From contig JAHWHG010000008.1 in NCBI GenBank assembly GCA_019323515.1, forward strand, positions 1-64,000: DNA of 64,000 bases, written 5' to 3'. Under the pieces are notes generated by a model. It searched no databases and was not told the origin of the DNA. It worked only from the letters and a program-made list of their open reading frames with translations. Every line of letters starts with the position of its first letter. The stretch's first letter is position 1. The position numbers and the translations under genes were made by a program. Positions 41,701-51,015 of this stretch are shown here, piece by piece. This stretch comes from Candidatus Woesearchaeota archaeon. Lineage in GTDB: Archaea; Nanobdellota; Nanobdellia; Woesearchaeales; JAHWHD01.

Positions 41701-42660
41701 TTAACATAGAAGCGCTTCTAGCATTTTGTTGGCAACAAGATCAACATCTTCTCTTGGATAGAATTCTGAGATTTTTTTAACAGGATATTTATCTGTTAAT
41801 ATAGATGAAATTGTATCAGCGATATCGGTCTTTCCCAGTTCCCTTGTCTGGGTTGATATCATGTTTATTATAGATTCAAATTCTGATTTTTCACATAGAT
41901 TTGGATTGAAATTATTCTCCCTTGTGTTAAGGTAACCGGTAGTGATCCCTGCTAACTGTGATGATTTAATCGAGACATAATAATCAGTAGCAAATCCACT
42001 TAAATCAGCACGCCGTGCTGCTCTTGTGACAGATTCAAGGAGTTGAGGGTAGCTGTGGTGCGAAGTGTTCAAGCCACACATTCCGGTAGTGCTCTCTCCT
42101 ATAGCTACATACGCAGGAGTCACATTATCACGTTGTTCAGAGACCTTTAGTTTTTCTGGTCCTATTGCAAATGAATGGAAGAGTTCATGGATAATCCTTA
42201 GGTCACTGTTCCTTTGATGAAAAGCAAGTTTCACAGGGATATCTCTTGAGCCAACAGCATACAATGAATTTTCGTTTTCAAATCTTTCAAAGAAGTCGTA
42301 CAACCTAGATAATGAGTCATCTGAATCAAGCACACATTGATCCAGGTCACCAAACATAACGAGACTGTTCACAAAGCTTGGAGCAAACAAAACCTGCATA
42401 TAACTGACACCACTACCTCTGTCAACAGGGTCGTATAAAAGCCAGACTTCCTGAGGGAGATACCTTAATTCGTCACGAACATCTTCAATAAGGTCTAAAG
42501 GAAGATTCTCTTTTAGTGTCAGTTTCAGGCCGAAATTAAGTTTGCAATCCTTGCCTTTTGCTACATCAATGCCAGCCTTTATATTATCTACACCTTTTAT
42601 AAGTTCGTTATATGAATCTATTTCATTTATGTAATGTCTTAGTATGATATTTTTATCCAT
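41701..42660 (-). CDS. Hypothetical protein with HEXXH motif
   Basis: 319 aa from the preferred ATG at 42660 (MDKNIILRHYINE); a longer reading to 42711 adds a hydrophobic, unlikely leader. RIIHELFHSFAIG provides HEXXH, and a later AIGESTTGM could supply the third ligand. Upstream of it is a beta-rich segment (VWLLYDPVDRGSGVSYMQVLFAP) and FGDLDQCVLD. The family is not recognised. Third of three HEXXH-type genes between 40 and 45 kb, though the sequences are not obviously related outside the motif. Confidence 0.55.
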   Translation of the reverse strand: MDKNIILRHYINEIDSYNELIKGVDNIKAGIDVAKGKDCKLNFGLKLTLKENLPLDLIEDVRDELRYLPQEVWLLYDPVDRGSGVSYMQVLFAPSFVNSLVMFGDLDQCVLDSDDSLSRLYDFFERFENENSLYAVGSRDIPVKLAFHQRNSDLRIIHELFHSFAIGPEKLKVSEQRDNVTPAYVAIGESTTGMCGLNTSHHSYPQLLESVTRAARRADLSGFATDYYVSIKSSQLAGITTGYLNTRENNFNPNLCEKSEFESIINMISTQTRELGKTDIADTISSILTDKYPVKKISEFYPREDVDLVANKMLEALLC

Positions 42661-42756
42661 ATTATTTGATATTACCAGAGAAATTAAAAAGATTTGTGTA
42701 ATGAAATACAAGTAAATACCGAAAACATTTAATAAAACCTTAGAGAACTAGAGGAT

Positions 42757-44001
42757 ATGGCATTTTTTGATTTTTTGAAGCGGTTTAAAGAAAAGGAAAC
42801 TGTTAATGTCAAGTTTGATGATATTGAGCAGTGGGTTGATGACTGGGAAAGTAATAAGTTTACTGAGATTAGGCCGAGGTTTGAAAGGATTAAGGATAAG
42901 ATTCTTGAGAAAAAGGAAAACCTGAAAGAAGCTATTTATGTATTGAAGCAGAGCGAGCTAAAGAATAAAGAGATAGATGGAAGGGTAAAGAATATTATGC
43001 AGGGTAACAAGGAAAGGTATATTGAAAAGGTTGAAAAGCTTATTGAGATGATTAAGGTTCCAGATAAAGTTGAAGAAGTGCCAGGGTATTGCATTGACTT
43101 TATAGGGATGCTTGATAAGTTTGATAAAGATACAATAAAGAACTATAGAGTCACAGTTGAACTATTCCCTGATGAAGCTGGAGCTGTTTTCAGTTCGATA
43201 AAGGATATATTTGAAAATGTGCAGAAACTAAAGAAGCTTATGCATGAAAGCAGGATTGAGAATTTAAGTTTTTTGAGGGATAAGATTAATCTGACAAACA
43301 AGAGGTTAGAATCACGAGATGTTTTATTAAAGAATATTAATGAACAAGAAAAGACAATTCAGGTTAAAGAAAAAGATTTAATTAATAAAAAAGAAGCACT
43401 TGATTCTCTTGAGAAAGGAGAGGGACTTAAGAATTATTATATATTAAAGGAAAAAGAAGAATTATTTTTGAACAAGATAAAAGAATTAGAAAAAAAACCT
43501 TTTCATTTGTTTTCTGTTATTGAAGCAGCATTAAGAAAGTATGAAAGGGTAGCGATTGATGAAAAACTAATAAAAAAGTATCTTGATGATTCATTGAAAG
43601 CTCTGATTGGTGATAAAGAGTTAAAGATCCTTGATGTACTAGAAGGGTTGAAGAGTTCTATTATTAAGAATGAGATTGAGCTTAAGGATAAGAAAAGAGA
43701 TAAGGTACTGAAAGAGATTCAGATGATTGATAGGAAGTTTTTTGAGGATTTCCTTAGCAGGTATAAAGAGTTAAAGGATGAATTAAATAAAGTAAGCGAT
43801 AAGTTAAACAAGCAGACAATACTAAAGGATATTGATGATTCTAAAAAGAGTGTTAAGGAAGTTGAAGAAGAGTTAGAGAAGTTGAAGTTAAGGCTTGAAG
43901 AGATTAAGAAGGAACATGATTCTATTGATTTTGAGCAGTTAAGAAAGGAGCTTCAAGGGAGTATGAGTAAAAGTTTAGATGTTAATATCAAAATTGAATA
44001 A
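42757..44001 (+). CDS. Coiled-coil protein, 414 aa
   Basis: Long charged heptad-like helices run from about residue 40 to the end (for example EQEKTIQVKEKDLINKKEAL and KSVKEVEEELEKLKLRLEE). The N-terminus FFDFLKRFKEKE recalls FlaC/SMC-like archaeal coiled-coil proteins. No ATPase motif. Probably structural. An AT-rich promoter (TTTAATAAAA) lies about 28 nt upstream. Confidence 0.65.
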   Translation: MAFFDFLKRFKEKETVNVKFDDIEQWVDDWESNKFTEIRPRFERIKDKILEKKENLKEAIYVLKQSELKNKEIDGRVKNIMQGNKERYIEKVEKLIEMIKVPDKVEEVPGYCIDFIGMLDKFDKDTIKNYRVTVELFPDEAGAVFSSIKDIFENVQKLKKLMHESRIENLSFLRDKINLTNKRLESRDVLLKNINEQEKTIQVKEKDLINKKEALDSLEKGEGLKNYYILKEKEELFLNKIKELEKKPFHLFSVIEAALRKYERVAIDEKLIKKYLDDSLKALIGDKELKILDVLEGLKSSIIKNEIELKDKKRDKVLKEIQMIDRKFFEDFLSRYKELKDELNKVSDKLNKQTILKDIDDSKKSVKEVEEELEKLKLRLEEIKKEHDSIDFEQLRKELQGSMSKSLDVNIKIE

Positions 44002-44043
44002 TTTGTCTATGAGATGTTAAGTTTTTGCACAGAAGTGTAGTGA

Positions 44044-44955
44044 TTATTTTCTTCTTATTATTGTTTCTTTTTTTCCAAACAGATTGATTTTAAGAATTAT
44101 CTCATCATCTGTTTCAATTGGAACAATACCACTGAATAACCTTAACTGTTCCTTTCTTACCATCTCTACTAACTTTTTGTATTTAGGTAGTTTTTCCATC
44201 TCTGAATCTGGCGGCGCTTTATAGTTCTGGAAGAATCTCCAATATACTTCATATGCTGAAGCACTATTTAGAAAATGCATGTCACTTACATCAATCTTGC
44301 CAGTCTTTTGTTTTGTTCTAAAATTATCTTCGAGTTGCTTCCAATATGCTCTTAATTCCAATAATGGCATAAATATTCCTGTGAATTGAAAATTACTAAA
44401 GTTCCTATCAGAAAGATTTATTCCACAAAGTTCAATTCCATAATGTCTATCTCTTACATGTTGAAGTTCATGTATGATTAAGTTTCTTATATCTGCATAT
44501 CTCTGTATATCTTCATCAAATGCGTACTTAGTAAATATTATGTAATATTTTTTCCCTTTTCCATGAAAGGTAGGACATACTGAGGCAACAATTCTTTCAT
44601 CTTTTTCACAATCTTTTTTTGTGTTTTCTTTCTCTTCCAGTGCATACTTTATGTCAGAATCATGCTTGCAAATTTTTCTAAGAGCTTGAACTAATTGTTG
44701 TTCAGTTGGTTCATATAACAATCCTGCTAACATATGCTCCGTTTCTACAAGTTCAGGCATTGTCTGTTGCAGATGATTTAAATAAGCTTGTCTTAATATT
44801 GGCTTGTCTTTAGCTTCATGAAATCTATATTCTTCAGAAAGACTATACTGTCTATTAATTCTGTAAGGCCTAACTTCTCTTGCTCTAGCTTCTAAATCTC
44901 CTAATGGAGCTAGGCTGAGTGCTGCGCCTAATATCTGTGCAAGGTTTTTTGGCAT
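44044..44955 (-). CDS. Putative zinc metallopeptidase (HEXXH)
   Basis: 303 aa. NLIIHELQHVRDRHYG gives HEXXH at 162-166, and LLELRAYWKQLE downstream can supply the third ligand (Glu). The N-terminal LAQILGAALSLAPLG with AxA-like LEARA may be a weak signal peptide. The C-terminal part is beta-like (DEIILKINLFGKKETII). Unassigned family; position and motif link it loosely with the two other HEXXH genes. Confidence 0.6.
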   Translation of the reverse strand: MPKNLAQILGAALSLAPLGDLEARAREVRPYRINRQYSLSEEYRFHEAKDKPILRQAYLNHLQQTMPELVETEHMLAGLLYEPTEQQLVQALRKICKHDSDIKYALEEKENTKKDCEKDERIVASVCPTFHGKGKKYYIIFTKYAFDEDIQRYADIRNLIIHELQHVRDRHYGIELCGINLSDRNFSNFQFTGIFMPLLELRAYWKQLEDNFRTKQKTGKIDVSDMHFLNSASAYEVYWRFFQNYKAPPDSEMEKLPKYKKLVEMVRKEQLRLFSGIVPIETDDEIILKINLFGKKETIIRRK

Positions 44956-45060
44956 AATATTGGGAAAAGGCCTTTAATATTTAAACTTTACTAAATTAAC
45001 TACTTTGTGGTAGTGAATTCCGAAAAATTTATATATAAGATATGATTTTCTATAGCTAAT

Positions 45061-45351
45061 ATGATTTCAGACAATAAAAACCAATATCTGGCATTGAACA
45101 GAGTTGAAATCTCTGATTATGTTCCTGAGCACGTAGGACCGTTGCATATAAGGGATGCAGAGGGTAATATAGTGCCTAGGGCTGTTTCAAGGATTTTTGA
45201 TGAAGCAATCAGCAGAGCTGTGCAGGAGCATGGTATCAGCAGAAATGCTTATTCAAGATTCTCAAGAGTGGTTTTTGAGGATTATGCTGCTCATTTAGGC
45301 CTGGATGAAGAAGAAAAAAGGCAGTGCTTTGAGCATTATTTCAGAGCTTAA
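45061..45351 (+). CDS. Hypothetical protein, 96 aa
   Basis: Soluble, helical in its C-terminal half. Contains VGPLHIRDAEGNIVPRAVS and FEDYAAHLGLDEEEKRQ. Unrecognised. A TTTATATATAAG promoter element precedes the ATG by about 25 nt (leaderless). Confidence 0.55.
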   Translation: MISDNKNQYLALNRVEISDYVPEHVGPLHIRDAEGNIVPRAVSRIFDEAISRAVQEHGISRNAYSRFSRVVFEDYAAHLGLDEEEKRQCFEHYFRA

Positions 45352-45360
45352 ATCCCTTAA

Positions 45361-45400
45361 ATTTGAGGGTTAGAAGCTTTGTAATGCCAAAATTCTAAGA
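45361..45400. repeat. Dispersed intergenic motif, copy
   Basis: AATTTGAGGGTTAGAAGC and the following TTTGTAATGCCAAAATTC resemble segments at 25075-25112 and 51421-51450. All three lie in spacers beside gene ends. The consensus is loose (GAATTC..GGGTT.TA.GGCT.TGTAGT). Confidence 0.35.
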
Positions 45401-45441
45401 TATCGCAAGATTTATAAAGCACTTAAAAATCTAAATACACA

Positions 45442-45780
45442 ATGGAAAAGGCAATTATCGGATGCACAGAAAAGGTCATTGTATATGGGCCGAAGGGTAA
45501 GAAAAAGGTTACTGCAAGGATTGATACAGGTGCAGCTAAGAACAGTATTGACACTAATCTTGCAGCTGAACTTAATCTTGGCCCTGTGATAAAGACAACT
45601 GAGATAAAGTCAGCTCTTGGAATAACAACAAGACCGATAATTGAAGCCACAATTGAGATAGCTGGAAAGAAGATTAAGTCAGAGTTCACGTTAGCTAATA
45701 GGGGGCATATGAATTACTCTGTACTGATTGGAAGAAACCTGCTTAAGCATGGATTTTTGATAGATCCTAACAAAAAATAA
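45442..45780 (+). CDS. RimB-like aspartic peptidase
   Basis: 112 aa. ARIDTGAAKNSIDT is the retropepsin-type active-site DTGA, and SVLIGRNLLKHGFLIDP the matching C-terminal hydrophobic-Gly block of the COG4067/RimB family. These proteins accompany RimK ligases and are thought to trim poly-glutamate. The gene is followed after 38 nt by a RimK-like ligase. The TTTATAAA box 24 nt upstream indicates a leaderless transcript. Confidence 0.85.
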   Translation: MEKAIIGCTEKVIVYGPKGKKKVTARIDTGAAKNSIDTNLAAELNLGPVIKTTEIKSALGITTRPIIEATIEIAGKKIKSEFTLANRGHMNYSVLIGRNLLKHGFLIDPNKK

Positions 45781-45818
45781 ATAAGATTAATGATTTTAGG
45801 TATAATAAGGGTTTTTCA

Positions 45819-46901
45819 ATGAAAGCTGCTGTTGTTAGTCTTGGCTCAAAAAGTTCATTATGGACTATTGAGGAGATGAAGAAGTACTTTGATACAGTAG
45901 ATGATATCAAGATAAGTAATGTTGAGGTTTTCTTTGGAGGACGCGGTTTAGAGCTGATGTATGATGGTGAGGAGTTTCCAGATTATGATTGTGTTTATGT
46001 TAAAGGAAGTTTCAGGTATGCCAATGTTGCAAGAGCTATCACCGCAATCCTGAAAAAAAGGGGGAATACGTTTCTTCCTATTAAGGCATCAGCTTATACA
46101 ACTGGCCATGATAAACTATTAACCCATGTTAAGTTGCAGGAGGCAGGAGTGCCAATGCCTACTACTTACCTGGCACCTACCCTTGATGCAGCTAAAGATG
46201 TTCTTAAGAATGTTAATTATCCAATTGTGATGAAGTTTCCACAAGGCACGCATGGTAAAGGAGTTATGTTTGCTGACAGTTACCCTAGTGCTTCATCTGT
46301 GCTCGATGCTTTGACTGCACTGAAGCAGGCATTTATAATCCAGGAGTATATTGAGACAAGCGGAGAGGACATAAGGGCTATAGTTGTAGGTGACAAGGTT
46401 GTTGCTTCAATGAAAAGAAAGGCAGCGACTGATGATAAGAGAGCTAACATACATGCAGGCGGGAAAGCTGAGGCTTGTGAGCTTGATGGGCATACTAAAA
46501 AGATAGCGATTGAGGCTGCTAAAGCAGTTGGTCTAGGTATAGGTGCTGTTGATATTGTTGAAGGTCCTAAAGGACCGTTAGTGATTGAGGTGAATGTGTC
46601 TCCTGGTCTGCAAGGGATAACAAAAGCTACAGGAATCAATGTGGCTGCAAAGATTGCAAAGTATCTTCACGAGGAAGCAAAGAAGAGGCACGAGGAACAT
46701 AAAGAAAACGGAGCTAAAGAGGTTCTTAAAGAGGTTGGAATACAGAAGGCTGAGGATGGCCAGCACATCTTGACAAATCTACAGTTCAGGGCTAATAGAA
46801 TATTACTACCAGAGTTTGTGTCAAAGATTTCTAATTTCAATGACAAGGATGAGTATACTATAAGTGTTAAGAAAGGCAAGGTTGAGATTGTTAAGGGTTA
46901 G
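45819..46901 (+). CDS. rimK: RimK-family ATP-grasp ligase
   Basis: 360 aa. ATP-grasp fold: LPIKASAYTTGHDKLLTHVKLQ, IVMKFPQGTHGKGV, FIIQEYIETSGEDIRAIVVG, MKRKAATDDKRANIHAGG and the metal-binding VIEVNVSPGLQGI. The family ligates Glu (or similar) to a carboxyl of a protein or small molecule; bacterial RimK modifies S6, others make coenzyme derivatives. The C-terminal 70 residues (HEEAKKRHEEHKENG, then a beta domain) are an add-on. Works with the adjacent RimB-like peptidase. Confidence 0.9.
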   Translation: MKAAVVSLGSKSSLWTIEEMKKYFDTVDDIKISNVEVFFGGRGLELMYDGEEFPDYDCVYVKGSFRYANVARAITAILKKRGNTFLPIKASAYTTGHDKLLTHVKLQEAGVPMPTTYLAPTLDAAKDVLKNVNYPIVMKFPQGTHGKGVMFADSYPSASSVLDALTALKQAFIIQEYIETSGEDIRAIVVGDKVVASMKRKAATDDKRANIHAGGKAEACELDGHTKKIAIEAAKAVGLGIGAVDIVEGPKGPLVIEVNVSPGLQGITKATGINVAAKIAKYLHEEAKKRHEEHKENGAKEVLKEVGIQKAEDGQHILTNLQFRANRILLPEFVSKISNFNDKDEYTISVKKGKVEIVKG

Positions 46902-46954
46902 AATATTATTTTAAAATAATTAAAAAAAATAAGAAATAAACTAATCGAAAAACC

Positions 46955-47254
46955 TTACTCTAGATCTTCTTCTTCACCAAAATCTTCAGAATCTTCTGGT
47001 TCTGCTTCAGGTTCAGCTTGTTCTTCGGCTGGAGCTCCTTTACCAACGATTTCACTGCCTTTTTGAAGCAAGACAACATCACGAGCTTGTTTTCCTCTTT
47101 CTGTTTCTGCAGGGTTGAATGATACTCTATCGTTTTCCCTCAAGAATGTTCCTCGCGGAACTGCTGTATGATGAACAAAGTATTCTGCTCCATCATCTCC
47201 TTCAACAAAGCCGTATCCTTTGACACGGTTAAACCATTTTACTTTTCCTTCCAT
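46955..47254 (-). CDS. Cold-shock domain protein
   Basis: 99 aa. MEGKVKWFNRVKGYGFVEGDDG (RNP1 motif) then YFVHHTAV (RNP2) define the CSD (1-65); a very acidic tail follows. Single-strand nucleic acid binder or RNA chaperone. Typical of bacteria and patchy in archaea. A GGAGGAGT ribosome site lies upstream. Confidence 0.93.
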   Translation of the reverse strand: MEGKVKWFNRVKGYGFVEGDDGAEYFVHHTAVPRGTFLRENDRVSFNPAETERGKQARDVVLLQKGSEIVGKGAPAEEQAEPEAEPEDSEDFGEEEDLE

Positions 47255-47355
47255 TTTGTTTTACTCCTCCTTAAACTAAATTCTCCAGGCTTAATACCTG
47301 AATAGAGGACAGGTTAATGAACTAGTTTTTAAAGCTTTGGGTTTATTTCCAGAAG

Positions 47356-47652
47356 TTAAGATTCTTTTTCAGATTGATCCTTCAGGTCCTGAACCACGCG
47401 CTTGAAAGCATTAATCTGGTTCTCAGTAAGCTCGCCCCATTGCAGGTATTTGATCTTGATATCCCTGAGGAATGAGTTTTCCTTGTAGAACTCTTCTGGG
47501 ATATCAAACATCTTCTTCATCTCTGGATCCTTGATTTCGCCTTTCAACTGTTCCTTTTGGCAATCGTAGCAGATTGCGTATCGGGTGCGATTTGTTACAA
47601 CCACATAATTCTTTTTGCATTTGCTGCACTTTTGTTTGAATTTTGTTGCCAT
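47356..47652 (-). CDS. Zinc-ribbon protein, 98 aa
   Basis: CSKCKKNY and CYDCQKEQ form a C2C2 zinc ribbon, followed by a helical domain (FYKENSFLRDIKIKYLQWGELTENQI). It resembles conserved small archaeal zinc-ribbon proteins of unknown role. Stop and next start are 3 nt apart with the upstream nucleotidyltransferase gene. Confidence 0.7.
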   Translation of the reverse strand: MATKFKQKCSKCKKNYVVVTNRTRYAICYDCQKEQLKGEIKDPEMKKMFDIPEEFYKENSFLRDIKIKYLQWGELTENQINAFKRVVQDLKDQSEKES

Positions 47653-47654
47653 TT

Positions 47655-48368
47655 TTATTTAATTAATATTTTATATTTTGGACTCTCGAATAATAAAGTA
47701 TGAACCCTTTTGAATGCCTTTATCTTATCATGGTATGATTTTTCATCTGAAGTTATGACCTGAAGTTGCTTGTAGAACTTTGGGTCCTGATTTTTTATGT
47801 ATTCAAATGCCTGTTTTGGACGGAGAGGCCATTCCTGGCGCAGACCGAACCACCAATCTATTATATTTTCAGTGAAGTGCCAGGCAATCCTTAAGAAAAG
47901 TCTGTTGTTATCATGCATCTCAAGAAGGTCTTCCATCTTTTTCATGTAACGCGATGCTTTTTCTTTTCTATAGAATGCGTATTCTTTTGTCCATTTGGCT
48001 GGACCTTTATCATATACTTTAAAGGCTTGCTTCTTTATCTTCCTTGCAATTCCTATTGGATCATAGATTATCTCTGAATAGCGCAGTTTAAGGCCAAAAT
48101 CTTTCCAAGTATATTTTTGTGTTGTAGGAAAAAAGCAGATGTCCAAGTCCATTCCAGGAAGTTCTGGATGTCCAATCTTATCAAACCAGTTTTTATGCTT
48201 GGATGTGAAGACAAACATATCCCAATCTGAGTTTTCACTGTAATCGCTAACTACTCTTGAACCGCAGAGTATGATTGCTTTTGCTGAATACTTATCTTTC
48301 AAGTATTTGATAATTTCCTCAAGATGTGATTTAGTCTGTTTATCCATAAGAATATTCATGCATATCAA
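47655..48368 (-). CDS. Nucleotidyltransferase-domain protein
   Basis: 237 aa. AIILCGSRVVSDYSENSDWDMFVF fits GSxxx..SDxD of the MNT/pol-beta family, with a third acid in MDLDICFFP. The C-terminal half is helical (HEPN-like or substrate-binding), with FYRKEKASRYMKKMEDLLEMHDNN and HFTENIIDWWFGL. The start could also be at 48359 or 48347 (internal ATGs). The target, a protein or a nucleotide, is unknown. Confidence 0.8.
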   Translation of the reverse strand: MICMNILMDKQTKSHLEEIIKYLKDKYSAKAIILCGSRVVSDYSENSDWDMFVFTSKHKNWFDKIGHPELPGMDLDICFFPTTQKYTWKDFGLKLRYSEIIYDPIGIARKIKKQAFKVYDKGPAKWTKEYAFYRKEKASRYMKKMEDLLEMHDNNRLFLRIAWHFTENIIDWWFGLRQEWPLRPKQAFEYIKNQDPKFYKQLQVITSDEKSYHDKIKAFKRVHTLLFESPKYKILIK

Positions 48369-48434
48369 TATTATATAATGTTTTCTAAAAAATATAACAA
48401 ACTATATAAATGAAAACTGCAGTAATTTTTTCTT

Positions 48435-49430
48435 ATGGCAATAATAGAAGTGAAGAACCTGAAGAAGGAATTTAAGATAAAACATAAAGAACCAGGGCTT
48501 AAGGGTAGTCTTAAGTCTATCTTTTCTCCGAAGAAAAAAATAATAACTGCTGTCAATAATGTAAGCTTTGATGTTGAGAAAGGTGAACTGCTTGCGTTCA
48601 TTGGACCTAATGGAGCAGGGAAGTCGACAACTCTTAAGATTCTGACCGGGATACTGTATCCTGATAAAGGGGATGTAAAGATAATGGGGCTTACTCCATG
48701 GAAGGACAGGAAAAAACTTTCATTCAAGGTTGGTACAATCTTTGGCCAAAAGCCGCAACTGTGGTATCATCTTCCAGCTATTGACACATATAATTTATTT
48801 TCAAAGATATATGAAATGGACAAAGCTGAGTATCAGAAACGGTTGAAAAGGCTTGTAAAGATGTTGCAGGTTGAAGAGTTTCTGCATACACCTGTAAGGA
48901 AGTTAAGCCTTGGACAGAGGATGAGGGCTGAGCTTGTTGCTTCTCTTTTGCATAAGCCAGAGATATTGTTTTTAGATGAGCCAACAATTGGTTTGGATAT
49001 TGTCGCAAAGAAGAACCTAAGGAACATAATCAAGAAGCTTAATGAAGAGGAGGGTCTTACAATAATCCTAACTTCACATGACATGGAGGATATTGAGAAG
49101 ATATGTAAGAAGCTTGTTGTAATAAACCGTGGCAGGTTGATCTATAAAGGTAAGCTTTCTGAAGTTAAAAGGAGATTTATGGGAGAGAAACTGCTGCGTA
49201 TAAGGTTTGAGGAGAAGTTAGTAAAAAAGTTCAAGCATCGCGGTCTGCAGGTGTTGAAGCAGGGTGAGTTTGGTGTTAAGGCTAAGGTTGACACAACAAA
49301 GTATCCGATAAAGAAGGTTCTTCGCGAGCTTATGGAGAAGTATAATATTGAGGATATCCTTGTAGCAGACCCACCTATTGAAGAGATTATTGAGAATATC
49401 TTTAAAGCTAAGAAAAGGATTGAACTATGA
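48435..49430 (+). CDS. ABC-2 exporter, ATP-binding subunit
   Basis: 331 aa. Walker A GPNGAGKST, signature LSLGQRMRAEL, Walker B ILFLDEPTIGLD, and the H-loop TSHDMEDIE. The C-terminal 90 residues form the extra domain of the COG4586 type. It forms a transporter with the next two genes (overlaps: 4 nt, then 11 nt). The substrate is not readable; relatives export drugs, viologens or lipids. Confidence 0.93.
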   Translation: MAIIEVKNLKKEFKIKHKEPGLKGSLKSIFSPKKKIITAVNNVSFDVEKGELLAFIGPNGAGKSTTLKILTGILYPDKGDVKIMGLTPWKDRKKLSFKVGTIFGQKPQLWYHLPAIDTYNLFSKIYEMDKAEYQKRLKRLVKMLQVEEFLHTPVRKLSLGQRMRAELVASLLHKPEILFLDEPTIGLDIVAKKNLRNIIKKLNEEEGLTIILTSHDMEDIEKICKKLVVINRGRLIYKGKLSEVKRRFMGEKLLRIRFEEKLVKKFKHRGLQVLKQGEFGVKAKVDTTKYPIKKVLRELMEKYNIEDILVADPPIEEIIENIFKAKKRIEL

Positions 49431-50212
49431 GATTCAGAAAATATCTTAGCATTGCAAAGATTAATCTATTGAATGCGATTGCGTATTTTTCAAATGCTGT
49501 CTCTACTGCAATTTTTGTTGGTATCATATTATTTGTGTTTGTAAACCTGTGGAGTGCTATCTATCAAAGCAAGCCAACAATTGAAGGGTTTACACTTGCA
49601 ATGATGATATGGTACCTGCTGTTTGCAGAGTCAGTTGTTACATCTGAGAGAAGGGTTTCAAAGAAGATTGGACAGGAGATCCAGACAGGGACTGTTGCTT
49701 ATCATCTTAACAAGCCGTTCAGTTATGTGATGTTCAAGTATTTCAGTTTTTTAGGTGAAGGGTTGTTAAGCTTCTTTACTACTTTAGTAATTGGTGCTGT
49801 GCTTGCTTATATAATGATTGGCGGGTTTGAGATGACTGTATTTGGTGTAGTGTTAGCTGTGATTAGTGGGATGTTTGCCCTTACACTGAACTGGTTGATG
49901 AACTTCTCTTTAGGTTTATTTGCGTTCTGGTTAGAGGATGTTGAAGCTCTTTCATTTGTATTGCATAAGGTAATATTTATCATTGGAGGGATGTTAGTGC
50001 CTCTTGATGTTTTTCCCAGCTGGGTACAAGTAACAAAGTATCTTCCTTTTGCGTATGTTGCTTATCATCCTGCTAAGTTGTTTGTGCAGTTCAGTTATGC
50101 AGGGTTTGTTAAGGTTGTAATAGGCCAGCTTGCTTACATCATTCCGTTGTTTGTGATTGCTTATGTGATTTATGCATTAGGTGCAAGGAGGGTGAGTATA
50201 CATGGCGGGTAA
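49427..50212 (+). CDS. ABC-2 permease (COG4587-like)
   Basis: 261 aa with six hydrophobic spans, the first being FVGIILFVFVNLW. Typical GQEIQTGTVAYHLNKPFSY loop and QVTKYLPFAYVAYHPAKLF near the end. Membrane subunit, coupled to the ATPase gene by ATGA-type overlap. Confidence 0.88.
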   Translation: MRFRKYLSIAKINLLNAIAYFSNAVSTAIFVGIILFVFVNLWSAIYQSKPTIEGFTLAMMIWYLLFAESVVTSERRVSKKIGQEIQTGTVAYHLNKPFSYVMFKYFSFLGEGLLSFFTTLVIGAVLAYIMIGGFEMTVFGVVLAVISGMFALTLNWLMNFSLGLFAFWLEDVEALSFVLHKVIFIIGGMLVPLDVFPSWVQVTKYLPFAYVAYHPAKLFVQFSYAGFVKVVIGQLAYIIPLFVIAYVIYALGARRVSIHGG

Positions 50213-50990
50213 TTTCAAATTTTTTATGGAATATATGAAGATGAACCTGCAGACAATAATGGAGTATCGCTTTAACTTCTTTGTACAGGGCTTAGCCATG
50301 TTTGTGAATGATATATTTTGGTTAGGGTTTTGGTTCTTATTTTATGCTAAATTAGAAGTGATTAATGGGTGGGATTTTTTTGATTTGTTGTTGCTTTACG
50401 CTTTTATAACTACAATCTATGGGATTGTACAGTTGATGTTCGGAAACTGGGACAATATTGCGCATAAGGTTGCAGAGGGTGAGCTTGATTTTTATTTGGC
50501 ATTGCCAAAGCCTGAGTTGTTGCATTTACTTATTTCGAAGAGTGACTTTACTGGTATAGGAGATTTTATGTTTGGGGTATGCTTGGCTGTGTTTATGTTA
50601 TGGAACGCTCCTTGGAGTTCAGTGTTGTTGTTCCTGTACTTTATACTGACAGGTGTATTAATTATGCTAAGTCTTTCTGTTGTGCTTGGTTCGCTGAGTT
50701 TCTTTTTCGGGAATGCTGAGGAGTTTGTTGCAAAGTTTATGCATGGGATGATATTGTTCACAACGTATCCGTTTTCAGTTTTCGGAGGTATTGTCAGGTT
50801 TATCATGCTGTTCATACTTCCAGCTGGTCTGCTCTCTGGTTTGCCAGTTGAGATATTGAAGAACTTTAGTTATTCTGGTCTGATACACATAACAGTTGCT
50901 GCTATCGTGTTTCCTATTATTGCTTATATTGTGTGGAAGATTGGGATGAGAAGATATGGTTCTGGGAATCTTATTTCTGTAAGGGCATAG
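50202..50990 (+). CDS. ABC-2 permease (COG3694-like)
   Basis: 262 aa, six hydrophobic spans. The loop VAEGELDFYLALPKPELLHLLIS matches the permease partner of the previous gene, and FPAGLLSGLPVEIL-like sequence precedes the last span. The start overlaps the previous gene by 11 nt. Confidence 0.88.
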   Translation: MAGNFKFFMEYMKMNLQTIMEYRFNFFVQGLAMFVNDIFWLGFWFLFYAKLEVINGWDFFDLLLLYAFITTIYGIVQLMFGNWDNIAHKVAEGELDFYLALPKPELLHLLISKSDFTGIGDFMFGVCLAVFMLWNAPWSSVLLFLYFILTGVLIMLSLSVVLGSLSFFFGNAEEFVAKFMHGMILFTTYPFSVFGGIVRFIMLFILPAGLLSGLPVEILKNFSYSGLIHITVAAIVFPIIAYIVWKIGMRRYGSGNLISVRA

Positions 50991-51015
50991 ATTTTTATAG
51001 GATTAATTTTTTTTA

